From assembly GCF_900115755.1 (NCBI RefSeq), contig NZ_FOXQ01000010.1:62001-126000 (forward strand): DNA of 64,000 nt. The letters are read 5' to 3'. This document shows positions 54,752 to 63,934 of this stretch, one piece after another (the stretch's first letter is position 1; each line of letters starts with the position of its first letter). A model generated the notes under the pieces. The model did no database searches. It was not told where the DNA came from and worked only from the letters and a program-made list of their open reading frames with translations. A program made the translations under genes and the position numbers. Origin of the DNA: Parafilimonas terrae (GTDB lineage: Bacteria; Bacteroidota; Bacteroidia; Chitinophagales; Chitinophagaceae).

Positions 54752-55486
54752 TTATAAATTGGCATTGTTTATTTCCCACACTTTAAAATTGCGATATCGG
54801 AAATCAGTCCACCGCATTTGCCGGAAACCTATTTTGCCCGCAGTGTACAAAGGGCCATAGATTTTACCATCATCGGTATAATCAATTACTTTTCTTTCAT
54901 CAATAAACATAACAATGCGGGCTGCTGCTTTTACCAGCCGCACATGATGAATACCTGCAGAAGAGGTTGGAATACCTTCTTCGCCGGTTTGCAATAAATC
55001 AAATGCTGGGTCTTTTCTTAAATGGGTGTTGCCGCGGTCCGGCGCTTTGGGGTTATTGGCATAGTAAGAAATATGATAACAATTCATCTGGCCTTTATTA
55101 TAGTATTTAAAAGTGCCATCGCGTTTGGGCATGGATGGGCTAAAAATATCTTCGCCATTACTTCCTTTTGCTGCAAAAAAAATAATGGTAAGCCCGTTGG
55201 CGGTATCAAGGTTTTGCACATCCCACTCTGCTATAAAACTACCGGGAAAATCTTTGGGGCACCAGAAAACATGATCCCATTTTTGTTCCGGCGAATACAT
55301 CTCCATCCAGCCACCGGCAAACTTTAATTCGCCGGGGCCTTCCATAATCCAGTCTTTTACCTGCTGCTTATCACCGAACGGATTTTCGTAGATCAATTTG
55401 CCTTTGGCATACCCGGTTGTATCTGCATACGGGTTATCGCACGTCATCAGAAAATTAATAAACATCAATATGGAAAGCTTAATCAT
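54752..55486 (-). CDS. DUF1961 (YesU-like) lipoprotein
   Basis: From the ATG at 55486 it has a lipobox leader (FLMTC). The rest is a concanavalin-like beta sandwich: LIYENPFGDKQQVKDWIMEG, WDHVFWCPKDFPGSFIAEWDVQNL, then TAGKIGFRQMRWTDFRYRNFKVWEI. This pattern belongs to DUF1961, the family of B. subtilis YesU from the rhamnogalacturonan cluster. It is about 245 residues. It heads the minus-strand operon. A glycan-binding or lyase/hydrolase accessory role is inferred from context only. Confidence 0.8.
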   Translation of the reverse strand: MIKLSILMFINFLMTCDNPYADTTGYAKGKLIYENPFGDKQQVKDWIMEGPGELKFAGGWMEMYSPEQKWDHVFWCPKDFPGSFIAEWDVQNLDTANGLTIIFFAAKGSNGEDIFSPSMPKRDGTFKYYNKGQMNCYHISYYANNPKAPDRGNTHLRKDPAFDLLQTGEEGIPTSSAGIHHVRLVKAAARIVMFIDERKVIDYTDDGKIYGPLYTAGKIGFRQMRWTDFRYRNFKVWEINNANL

Positions 55487-55808
55487 AACAGTACCGTATG
55501 TATGTTTAGATTGTTTAATTATTAGTTTCAATAGCGCATTCTTTTCATCGCCCTTCAGCGAAAAAAATTACGGGCAACCGGCATAGCTTAAAGCATCCTG
55601 GCTTTATCGTAATTGTACATCCGCAACCTGTATTTTGATGATATATGCCTAATAAGAAATTAGTATTGCAACCGATATTGTTGGTTTAAAACCAGTGAGC
55701 AAATTATAGTTTTTCAAAAATCATAAAACGTTTAATCTACGAAAACGTTTCCGCAGTTTGGCTTATTTACAAGCATGGCCAGTGCCTAATTTAGAGCAAA
55801 AAATAAAC
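55487..55808. other. divergent regulatory region of PUL2
   Basis: 322 bp between the divergent DUF1961 and DUF1080 genes. No gene is seen. It contains two copies of AAAACGTTT, at 55725-55733 and 55742-55750, described separately. It must hold promoters for both directions. Confidence 0.6.
55725..55753 (+). promoter_or_regulatory. paired LacI-like operator sites
   Basis: AAAACGTTT occurs at 55725-55733 and again at 55742-55750, 17 bp apart. The second copy sits within GAAAACGTTTCCG, identical to the site upstream of GH88. The pair lies about 55-80 bp before the DUF1080 start and between the two divergent PUL2 transcription units. Confidence 0.55.
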
Positions 55809-57179
55809 ATGCATTCTACACGAAACAAGCTTGCCATTGCTGCTTTTGTAACCGCTTTTTCGTTGTTGGGCACAAACAGTTTTGCCCAACAATGGACACC
55901 GTTATTTAACGGCAAAGATTTAACCGGCTGGCATCAACTGAATGGTAAGGCAAACTATAAAGCAGCAAACGGGGAAATAATTGGCGAAACAGTTGCCAAT
56001 ACACCCAATTCTTTTTTAGTTACCAATGCTGTATATGGTGATTTTATATTGGAACTTGAGTTTAAGCTGGATAATGAAATGAACTCCGGCATACAGGTAA
56101 GAAGCGAGAGCAGCCAGGATTATAATAACGGAAGAGTGCATGGTTACCAGGTTGAAATTGACCCTTCGGAAAGGGCATGGACCGGCGGTATATATGATGA
56201 AGCACGAAGAGGCTGGCTATACCCGTTAACCTACAATCCTGATGGCCAGAAAATTTTAAAGTTGAATGAATGGAATAAGATGCATGTGGAATGCATTGGC
56301 AATACTATCCGCACATGGATCAACGGCGTTTATACTGCATCTGTAGTGGATGATATGACGAAGAAGGGGTTTATTGCCTTACAGGTACACCAGGTATCGG
56401 ACGCTTCAAAAGCAGGCCATACCATACGGTGGAAGAATATACGTATTCAAACAAACAATCTTCATGCAACACCGCCGGGGCATATTTATGTGGCCAATCT
56501 TATTCCCAACACTATTTCTGCTGAAGAAAAATACAATAACGTTGCCCTTTTGTGGGATGGCAAAACAACAAACGGATGGAGGGGCGCTTATAAAAAATCT
56601 TTCCCTGATAGCGGGTGGGCTATTAAAGACGGCACTTTAACCGTATTACGTTCCAATGGCCAGCAGGAAGGGCGCGGCGGCGATATTGTTACCGATAAAG
56701 AATATCATGCATTTGACCTGCAGTTCGATTTTAAATTAACGCCTGTGGGCAACAGCGGCCTTAAGTATTTTGTAAAAGAATCGTATGATGTTAACGGTGC
56801 ATCGGCCATTGGTTTGGAATACCAGGTATTGGATGATGACAGACATCCCGATGCAAAGCTTGGCAGGGATGGCAATAGGACCATTGCTTCTTTATACGAT
56901 ATGATTGCCAGTAAAAAACCAAAGGGCGCAATAAAACCAATTGGCGAATGGAACCACGGGCGCATTATTGTTTATCCCAACAATCACGTTGAACATTGGT
57001 TAAACGGTTATAAAGTGGTGGAATATGAAAGAGGCTCAAAAGAATTTAAAGACCTTGTAGCTATAAGCAAGTATAAAAAATGGGAGAATTTTGGTTTAGC
57101 AAATGAAGGGCATATTCTTTTGCAGGACCATGGCGATGAAGTTTCGTATAAGAGCATTAAAATAAAAATACTCCAATAG
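55809..57179 (+). CDS. secreted protein with two DUF1080 (3-keto-glycoside hydrolase-like) domains
   Basis: The ATG at 55809 gives a signal peptide (ends NSFAQ). Two concanavalin-like DUF1080 domains follow: about 28-225 ([13 protein letters not shown]...) and about 235-455 ([13 protein letters not shown]...). Single DUF1080 domains are named 3-keto-disaccharide hydrolases and work with dehydrogenases on 3-keto sugars. Here two copies are fused, with no separate catalytic module. The gene faces the opposite way from the rest of PUL2 but shares the LacI-like sites, so it is likely part of the same regulon. Confidence 0.85.
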   Translation: MHSTRNKLAIAAFVTAFSLLGTNSFAQQWTPLFNGKDLTGWHQLNGKANYKAANGEIIGETVANTPNSFLVTNAVYGDFILELEFKLDNEMNSGIQVRSESSQDYNNGRVHGYQVEIDPSERAWTGGIYDEARRGWLYPLTYNPDGQKILKLNEWNKMHVECIGNTIRTWINGVYTASVVDDMTKKGFIALQVHQVSDASKAGHTIRWKNIRIQTNNLHATPPGHIYVANLIPNTISAEEKYNNVALLWDGKTTNGWRGAYKKSFPDSGWAIKDGTLTVLRSNGQQEGRGGDIVTDKEYHAFDLQFDFKLTPVGNSGLKYFVKESYDVNGASAIGLEYQVLDDDRHPDAKLGRDGNRTIASLYDMIASKKPKGAIKPIGEWNHGRIIVYPNNHVEHWLNGYKVVEYERGSKEFKDLVAISKYKKWENFGLANEGHILLQDHGDEVSYKSIKIKILQ

Positions 57180-57502
57180 ATTATTTCCTTATTTATGGTG
57201 AAGGCTTGCCTGGTTATTCTTACAACAAGTATCTACGGCCAGGCTTTGCCGACCCCATTTATCTGAATAGCAGGAAGATGAGAGTTTTATATCGCAAAAA
57301 AGCACTACGGCTCAAAGGCAATTGCTTATCTCACATTCAATCCAAATAAGCCGGATTTATTAGTTTGACGGGAAACAGCAATACATTACACCTGAGAACG
57401 GTTTCTGTGTAATCAGCAATATGACTTACGGCAGGCTTATAATAAAAACGGAATAACCTGCTTTTTACAATTCAACCATTATAATACTATTGAAAATTAA
57501 TT
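57180..57502. other. convergent intergenic region with possible gene remnant
   Basis: 323 bp between two convergent genes. A 23-codon frame at 57195-57266 encodes what looks like a signal peptide (MVKACLVILTTSIYGQALP) and then stops. A second short stretch around 57288-57365 reads KKHYGSKAIAYLTFNPNKP in another frame. This could be a decayed secreted gene. No clear terminator is visible. Confidence 0.35.
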
Positions 57503-59521
57503 TTATTCGGCTTTATACATGCGCAGCAGTACAACACCATGATATGGTATAGTTGTTTTAAACTGATTGTTATAAAAACCCACATCCTTTTGCCTCCACA
57601 CGTCTCTTAATTTCCATTTTCCATGCAAACCGGCCTTTGCGAAATTAAATTCAAATGATGCCGGTTTTTCGTTACCCCACCTGAAATAGGATTGCGGCGT
57701 TTTTCCGTAATCATCTGTATTAAATAATCCAACAGCATAAGAACCGTCAGCCATTGGTTTTACCCAAACCTGTACGCCTTTGTCTTCAATTATTAACCGT
57801 GCAGGCTTACCCAGGGGATCCTGGTCAATCTCTATTACCTCATCGTTGGACAATAAATTAAGGGTAAAAGCATCTAACATGTTGAGCTGGCATCCAATCA
57901 GCATTGGTGCGGCCAGCAGGCTGTAAATGCTGATATGGCTGTATTGTTCATCCGGCGTAAGCCTGGTAGGATGTAGTTTGCTGCCTGCAGCCATATCACC
58001 TACAATCATCATATCCGGGTCATTCCAATGGCCGGGGCCGGCATAAGGGGCCCATTTATCAAGTGTAAACGCCAGCATATAAAGGTTATTCCAGCTATCG
58101 TGGATATCCGGGCCGGTGCGGTACATATTGGATGTATGCATCCAGTCTTCTACTTTTTCGAACGGTGCATTGTTAGATAAGCTGAAGACAATATCTCTTC
58201 CCGATTGCCGAAGCGCCTCTGACATCCGTTCCGCTGAATTGACATCTATGCGCCAGTCGTATTTCAAAAAATCAAACCCCCAATCAGCTATTTGTAAAGC
58301 ATCATTTTTCTCAAAACGATATTTTCCTATGCGCATAAACGGCTGCCTGCCGGCTTTTATTAATTCATGCGTTTCACCGCCTTCAGGATAATCGGATGAT
58401 CCACCCACATATCCCCCATAGCTTGATATATAAGGAGTGGAATAAATACCTGCTTTTAAGCCAAGTGAATGAATTTCCTGCACCATTTTACCAATGTTGG
58501 AGAATTGTTCATTTGGCTGAAGCGCATGTAACAGCCCTGCTCTTTTACCCTGCCAGCTATCGTCAATATTTATATAGCTCCAGCCGTGATTATTTAATCC
58601 CAGGGTTATCATGGCGCGGGCTGAAGCCATCACATTTTCTTTATTCAGATTACCGGCCAGCGCATTCCATCCATTCCAACCCATTGGTGGTGTAAGGGCA
58701 ATCGTATCACCAATTTTTATTTCTAACGCTTTGGTATATTCTCCAAATCTGTTGTTGGCTTTAAGCGTTACAACATATTCCCCTCTCTGCTTTACATTAC
58801 CCGTTATAATACCCGAAGCCGTATTTAACGTAAGGCCTTGTGGCAAATTATCTGCGGAAAAAGTTATGGGGCGACCGCCGGTTGCAGCAATGGCGTAGAA
58901 AAAAGGATTCCCCGGCGTAGCGCCAAATACGGCAGGCGAGTTAATTCTTGGCTTTTCCGAAGGCGATGGCGTTAAAATATATTTTTCATTATCATTAGGA
59001 AAGAGTGCGGGCATATTATCATTCACCATAGTAAACTTTGCATCCGCCCAGTCACAATAAGTTCGTTTATTGTTTATGCCTCCAATATCATCGGTTGCCA
59101 AAAGCCCTAAACGCACTACATTAGTCAAGTCAACATCTACAGGTTTTGCGGCATCGCCAACCTTCATTTCATCGCTTGCATAAAGTATTTTTCCGTCGGC
59201 CAGCACATAAAATTTAACGGGTATTTCCTTATTGCCTTTATCATCCGCCCCTATAAAAGCTGTAAACCTTTTTGCTTTTTTATTGAGGAAGAATGAAAGT
59301 ATGGATACTGATTGCGCCCCTATTCCCCTTTGATAAAAAACATTGTTTATTTTGATGGAATCATTGCTGTAGTTTGTCTTTGCCTTGGTAGGCCGGATGC
59401 TCCCGGAAAAAGACATAATATCCAGATCGTCAAGCCACACAGTTTTTAATGATTGCGAACCGGCATGAAATGATGTAAGCAGTATTAACAGAAAAAGAAT
59501 TCCGGCTACTATTTTTTTCAT
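57503..59521 (-). CDS. GH27 alpha-galactosidase with N-terminal NPCBM-like and Ig-like domains (copy 1)
   Basis: The signal peptide starts at the ATG at 59521 (MKKIVAGILFLLILLTSFHAG). An NPCBM-like module follows (about 25-165, WLDDLDIMSFSG ... RGIGAQSVSILSF), then a putative Ig/He_PIG domain (about 185-272) and the GH27 barrel from about 275 (TPPMGWNGWN). Asp422 in FLKYDWR is the nucleophile and Asp472 in RTGPDIHDSW the acid/base, by alignment with human alpha-galactosidase A. C-terminal beta domain to 672. It should release alpha-galactose, or alpha-GalNAc or beta-L-arabinopyranose, from the PUL2 glycan. Its paralogue lies next upstream, 33 bp away. Confidence 0.9.
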   Translation of the reverse strand: MKKIVAGILFLLILLTSFHAGSQSLKTVWLDDLDIMSFSGSIRPTKAKTNYSNDSIKINNVFYQRGIGAQSVSILSFFLNKKAKRFTAFIGADDKGNKEIPVKFYVLADGKILYASDEMKVGDAAKPVDVDLTNVVRLGLLATDDIGGINNKRTYCDWADAKFTMVNDNMPALFPNDNEKYILTPSPSEKPRINSPAVFGATPGNPFFYAIAATGGRPITFSADNLPQGLTLNTASGIITGNVKQRGEYVVTLKANNRFGEYTKALEIKIGDTIALTPPMGWNGWNALAGNLNKENVMASARAMITLGLNNHGWSYINIDDSWQGKRAGLLHALQPNEQFSNIGKMVQEIHSLGLKAGIYSTPYISSYGGYVGGSSDYPEGGETHELIKAGRQPFMRIGKYRFEKNDALQIADWGFDFLKYDWRIDVNSAERMSEALRQSGRDIVFSLSNNAPFEKVEDWMHTSNMYRTGPDIHDSWNNLYMLAFTLDKWAPYAGPGHWNDPDMMIVGDMAAGSKLHPTRLTPDEQYSHISIYSLLAAPMLIGCQLNMLDAFTLNLLSNDEVIEIDQDPLGKPARLIIEDKGVQVWVKPMADGSYAVGLFNTDDYGKTPQSYFRWGNEKPASFEFNFAKAGLHGKWKLRDVWRQKDVGFYNNQFKTTIPYHGVVLLRMYKAE
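57762..57849. repeat. near-identical 88-bp segment shared by the two GH27 genes (copy 1)
   Basis: This segment and 59814-59901 differ at only two of 88 positions, while the flanking coding DNA differs much more. Both encode the NDEVIEIDQDPLGKPARLII region. Confidence 0.8.
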
Positions 59522-59554
59522 GACAACTTTATTTATACTCAGCGGCATCTTTAA

Positions 59555-61573
59555 TTATCCGGCTTTATACATTCTCAACAGCACCACGCCATGATGCGGT
59601 ATAACTGTTTTAAATTGGTTGCTGAATATCCCCATATCTTGTTGCTTCCACACATTCCTCAGCTTCCATTTGCCGAGAAGGCCCGCTTTGGAAAAATCAA
59701 ATTGGTACGATACAGGTTTTTCATCGCCCCAACGGAAAAAAGATTGCGGGGTTTTGCCAAAACCAGCAAGGTTAAATAAGCCAACAGCATAAGAACCGTC
59801 TTCCATCGGCTTCACCCAAACCTGTACGCCTTTGTCTTCAATTATTAACCGCGCAGGCTTACCCAGGGGATCCTGGTCAATCTCTATCACCTCATCGTTG
59901 GTAAGCAGGTTTAAAGTAAAGGCATCAAGCTGGTCTATGGGACAACCAATAAGCAGGGGTAAATTAAGCAGGCTAAATATGCTGACATGGCTGTATTGCT
60001 CATCGGGCGTTAATCTCGTAGGGTGCATTTTGGAACCTGTGGTTACATTGCCCACAATAAGCATATCTGCATCATTCCAATGGCCGGGGCCTGCATAGGG
60101 CGCCCATTTATCCAGCAAAAAAGCTGAATAATAAAGACTGGTCCAGCTATCGCGTATGTCGGGGCCGGTGCGCCATACATTCGCTGTTTTTTTCCAGGTG
60201 GCCGCGCTGTCAAATGGCGCTGAATTTGATATGCTGAATACAATATCCCTTCCTGATTTTCTCAATGCTTCCTGCATTCTTTGCGCAGACTGCACATCAA
60301 TGCGCCAGTCGTATTTTAAATAATCAACGCCCCAGGCCGCCATTTGCCGGGCATCAGCATTTTCAAACCGGTATTTGCCTGTGTAACGGTATTGCCTTTT
60401 ATTATCCCTTACTGAATCAGGGTAACTTCCATCTTCAAAATTTGAAGAGCCGCCGGCATATCCCGCATAACTTGTTATCCACGGCGTAGAATATACGCCC
60501 AGCTTTAAACCAAGTGCGTGTATAGAATCTGCCATATCCTTAAAGCCGGGAAATTTTTCATTGGGCTGAAGCGCTTTATCGCTTCCCTCCCGCCGGCCCT
60601 GCCAGGCATCATCTATATTTATGTACGTCCATCCGTGATTGTGCAGGCCCTTACTCACCATGGCATGGGCAGAAGCCAGCACTTTATCTTTATCAATCTC
60701 CCTTGCCCATGAGTTCCATCCGTTCCAGCCAATTGGCGGCGTAAGGGCAATGGTATCGCCAATTTTTATTTTCAGAATATTCGTTGTTTCACCCCATTTG
60801 TTTTTTGCTTTAAGCACAACCGGGTAAATGCCCTTGTTATTAACCTTTCCGCTAATAATGCCGGTGGCGCTATCAATATTCAAACCCTGGGGTAAGTTGC
60901 TTGCAGTAAAATACATAGGCCGCACGCCTGTTGCCGCTACTGCAAATAAAAACGGGTTGCCCGCAGTTGCGCCAAACACTTTTGCCGAATTTATTTTTGG
61001 CAATGCAGAAGAAGCTGGGGTAAGTATATATTTCTCACCGGTATTGGGAATATGCTCCGGCATATAGCCCGGTTTCATTACAAATGCAGCATCCACCCAG
61101 TCGGAATAAGACCTGGAAAGATTGGCAGCATCTACCATCACTAATAATCCCAGGCGCTGAATACCGGAAAGGTTAACCTGTATTTTTTCAGGCTGGTCAC
61201 CAACTTTCATATCCTTGCTTTCAAACAATATTTTTTTATCGCCAATAACATAAAACTTATATGTTGATAATGGGTTGGCTTCATCATCGGGCCCAACACC
61301 TGCAGTAAAACTAATAGCATCGCCATCAAGCAGGAATGGAAGAACGCTAACGCCATTTGTTCCGATGCCACTGGAAAAATAATGGCCGCCAATTTTAAGC
61401 GGGCCGCCGCCTGCATTGGTTTTGGTTACAATGCCCGGAATGCCTTCGGAGAAAGATTTAATATCCAGCGCATCAAGCCTGGCTATATTATTTTGAGCGC
61501 TGCCAACCGCACACCACAATGTGCAGGCAACAACAAGCAGCATTATTCTTAATGCATTTATCTTTCTTTTCAT
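59555..61573 (-). CDS. GH27 alpha-galactosidase with N-terminal NPCBM-like and Ig-like domains (copy 2)
   Basis: Tandem paralogue of copy 1 with the same layout. The signal peptide (MKRKINALRIMLLVVACTLWCAVGSAQ) precedes an NPCBM-like module (ARLDALDIKSFSEG) and an Ig-like domain. The GH27 barrel (TPPIGWNGWNSW) has DYLKYDWR and RTGPDIRDSW as catalytic segments. Length 672. The N-terminal modules differ more between copies than the barrels do, so the enzymes may bind different parts of the same glycan. It is followed upstream by the 736-residue putative hydrolase, 58 bp away. Confidence 0.9.
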   Translation of the reverse strand: MKRKINALRIMLLVVACTLWCAVGSAQNNIARLDALDIKSFSEGIPGIVTKTNAGGGPLKIGGHYFSSGIGTNGVSVLPFLLDGDAISFTAGVGPDDEANPLSTYKFYVIGDKKILFESKDMKVGDQPEKIQVNLSGIQRLGLLVMVDAANLSRSYSDWVDAAFVMKPGYMPEHIPNTGEKYILTPASSALPKINSAKVFGATAGNPFLFAVAATGVRPMYFTASNLPQGLNIDSATGIISGKVNNKGIYPVVLKAKNKWGETTNILKIKIGDTIALTPPIGWNGWNSWAREIDKDKVLASAHAMVSKGLHNHGWTYINIDDAWQGRREGSDKALQPNEKFPGFKDMADSIHALGLKLGVYSTPWITSYAGYAGGSSNFEDGSYPDSVRDNKRQYRYTGKYRFENADARQMAAWGVDYLKYDWRIDVQSAQRMQEALRKSGRDIVFSISNSAPFDSAATWKKTANVWRTGPDIRDSWTSLYYSAFLLDKWAPYAGPGHWNDADMLIVGNVTTGSKMHPTRLTPDEQYSHVSIFSLLNLPLLIGCPIDQLDAFTLNLLTNDEVIEIDQDPLGKPARLIIEDKGVQVWVKPMEDGSYAVGLFNLAGFGKTPQSFFRWGDEKPVSYQFDFSKAGLLGKWKLRNVWKQQDMGIFSNQFKTVIPHHGVVLLRMYKAG
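59814..59901. repeat. near-identical 88-bp segment shared by the two GH27 genes (copy 2)
   Basis: Partner of 57762-57849 with 86 of 88 bases the same. The patch looks like recent gene conversion. Confidence 0.8.
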
Positions 61574-61631
61574 GGCGTTGCAAACTTTACCGAAACTGTT
61601 GAGGTCTGGTTAGCTGATGAAAGTACGCATG

Positions 61632-63797
61632 CTACAGGTTGTTTATTAATGGCGTTATTTTTTTAGATGCATCGGCAAGGGTAATAAAATATTGGCCATT
61701 TTTACTGGTTATAAACACATCTGCTGGTTCATTCAATTGAAGTAAGGTTTTGCCATTTTTAACCAACTGCACAAAACCTGCAGCGGCAAACTTTTTTAAA
61801 CCGCTTTTTTTATCAGCATCAATTATTGCGAGCCCTTTGTATTGGCCTGCATATACATCCCCGCTGATGTTTACAGAAAAAGAAGCAATACTATCTGTTC
61901 TTATAGAAGCAAGATTGGTAAACACGTAAGAGCCATCGGCATTTTTAGCGCCATCTTCCAGCCTGTTCTTTAATAAACCAAGCTTTCCAATACCTTCCAC
62001 AGAATATCCTTTTACAGTGGCTTTATTATAGATAGTTTTAAATCTTTCCGTAATATTATTTGTATTAAAATCGTGATCGGCGCTGCCTTCTATCATCAGC
62101 TTGCCACCTTTGTTTTCATACGTTTCAAGAAAATTTAACTGCGCTTCTTTTGCGTACTGTGGATTAAGATAAAGTATAGCATCGAAAGTATGCCCGTTCA
62201 ATACCGGCTTGCCGTCTTCATTAATTTTCAGTTGGCCGGTTGTAATTAAATCTGAAGGTACGAGTGCATTCAAATAACCGGCATTCCATAGCTCAATAGC
62301 TTTCTCATCAATGCCCAATTTATCATTTATATCATAGGTGCCCCTTTTACTGAAATCAGGATACCAGTTTTGCAATGCTTCCATACCAAATACAACCAGC
62401 AATTTTATATCGGGCAGCGAAGGGTTGAATTTGTTGAGAAGACGGCTGCAACGTTCCACTTTATTAATGCCATCAATTGCAACGGGCATTTGCAGGTCGA
62501 AGCGGTTAGGCCGCTTATCGTGCAGTGCATGGTAATGTGTTCGCACACCATACCGCAGGTCGAACAATGCCTTTTCCTGCACCGGCGGAAACACTTTATC
62601 ATAATACTGGTTATACATTACATTTTTATAATGCGCCATGGCTACGCCCATGCGCACGGGCAACGATGTTTTTTCATCTGTTTGGCCATATACCAGTGGC
62701 TGCCTCCACCACGCAATACCGTTAGCCCATATTTCATCGTTTACAAGGCTGTTATGATAAGTATCGTGAATACCGATAAAAATATCCTTACCAATAATTT
62801 CCCTTGCTTTTTGATAGGTTGCAGCCTGCACGCGCAAAGGGCCCTGGCGCATAAAATCCATATAATAATTTATGGCCTTCATCCGCACTTCCAGCTTGCC
62901 CTGGGGCGCATAACGGGTATTGAAAAGCACCATATCCAATGGCTGGCCATTTTGTTTTTTGTAGGCATCTGCCATAGCATTGGAATACCACTGGCCGCGA
63001 AAAATAAAATCAGGGCCACGTTCTACCGAACGCTCTACAAACTTGTTGCCGTATTCATCCATAGCAAAGCCGTCAAAAGGCACATCGCTGTAGGTTTTCA
63101 TAGCTTCTGCAAAACCGTTTATTTCAACATCATCCCACATACTGCTCTGGCTGCAATATTCCTGCACCATTACATAAGCGGTAAGCCCTTTTGAAGCAGT
63201 GCCCGCATTTATTTTTATAACGGCGCTGTCTTTGGCAGGCAGCATAGCCGTGCAGTATTGTGTAATATCTTTTAATGTTGAAGGGTCATAAAAACCATCT
63301 GCTGTTTTTTTAAAAGCATACACTTTAAACAAATCTGTTTTAAGCAACCTGTCGGGAAAACGGATATATTTTGCACTGGCCGCATAGCTTGCGTTGCCGG
63401 CATCATCAAGCTGAATTTCTTCACCAACAATCATTCTTTGCGAGCCTTCTATTTGCTTATCCTTATAATTGCCCCAAAGCTGCAGCCCTACCTTTAAACC
63501 ATATTCATGCGCTTTTGCCACCAGCTTTTTAAAAACCGGGTGCATTACATCATAATCATAAAAACTGGCGCCTGCCCTTTCTGTCAGGAACAATAATGTG
63601 TAAGGGCATTCCCTGGCTATGGTATCGAGGTTTTTAAGGTATTCATCATTTTGCAGCAGGTCGGGCGAAATAAACCAGTATCCGATTTCGGGATGGTTTT
63701 CATTGTCAAACCTTTCTACATAACTGAGCTGTTGTGCATAAGCAAACTGAGCACTTAAACAAAACAGCACTATTACAAAAAATACAGCTTTCTTCAT
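61632..63797 (-). CDS. large secreted putative glycoside hydrolase, GH-A-like barrel, family not recognised
   Basis: From the ATG at 63797 there is a signal peptide (MKKAVFFVIVLFCLSAQFAYAQ). Residues about 40-440 look like a TIM barrel (GYWFISPDLLQ, AHEYGLKVGLQLWGNY, VPFDGFAMDEYGNK, FIGIHDTYHN). Residues about 465-610 resemble a flavodoxin/GATase-like domain as in beta-galactosidase trimerisation regions (IKLLVVFGMEAL, NAGYLNALVPSDL, GGKLMIEGSAD). A final beta domain follows. The acidic residues in DEYGNK are candidates for catalysis. I do not recognise the family. It lies directly after susD in PUL2, where key enzymes of a locus often sit. Confidence 0.6.
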   Translation of the reverse strand: MKKAVFFVIVLFCLSAQFAYAQQLSYVERFDNENHPEIGYWFISPDLLQNDEYLKNLDTIARECPYTLLFLTERAGASFYDYDVMHPVFKKLVAKAHEYGLKVGLQLWGNYKDKQIEGSQRMIVGEEIQLDDAGNASYAASAKYIRFPDRLLKTDLFKVYAFKKTADGFYDPSTLKDITQYCTAMLPAKDSAVIKINAGTASKGLTAYVMVQEYCSQSSMWDDVEINGFAEAMKTYSDVPFDGFAMDEYGNKFVERSVERGPDFIFRGQWYSNAMADAYKKQNGQPLDMVLFNTRYAPQGKLEVRMKAINYYMDFMRQGPLRVQAATYQKAREIIGKDIFIGIHDTYHNSLVNDEIWANGIAWWRQPLVYGQTDEKTSLPVRMGVAMAHYKNVMYNQYYDKVFPPVQEKALFDLRYGVRTHYHALHDKRPNRFDLQMPVAIDGINKVERCSRLLNKFNPSLPDIKLLVVFGMEALQNWYPDFSKRGTYDINDKLGIDEKAIELWNAGYLNALVPSDLITTGQLKINEDGKPVLNGHTFDAILYLNPQYAKEAQLNFLETYENKGGKLMIEGSADHDFNTNNITERFKTIYNKATVKGYSVEGIGKLGLLKNRLEDGAKNADGSYVFTNLASIRTDSIASFSVNISGDVYAGQYKGLAIIDADKKSGLKKFAAAGFVQLVKNGKTLLQLNEPADVFITSKNGQYFITLADASKKITPLINNL

Positions 63798-63891
63798 ACA
63801 ATTATAGATGGGATTACTTTGTTGCAGCACCTGCAACCGCATTGCCTGTTTCAGCTTAAATAATATTTTTTGGTATTAATTGAATGTGGGC

Positions 63892-63927
63892 AAAGCGTTG
63901 TGTATTCAAAAGAACACACAACGCTTT
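63892..63927. terminator. bidirectional hairpin between susD and the following gene
   Basis: AAAGCGTTGTGT at 63892-63903 and ACACAACGCTTT at 63916-63927 form a perfect 12-bp stem with a 12-nt loop. It is flanked by a T-run on the plus side and AAA on the other. It lies just after the susD stop and may attenuate transcription so that susC/susD are made at higher level than downstream enzymes. Confidence 0.6.
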
Positions 63928-63934
63928 TTAAATT

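Noticed and set aside
57391-57407. GAGAACGGTTTCTG as a third LacI-like site
   Set aside because: It has an extra base in the centre, and it lies between two convergent genes, not at a promoter.
62370-63194. 274-residue plus-strand frame
   Set aside because: Lies fully antisense to the 736-residue hydrolase; composition is random with many His and Cys and no domain.
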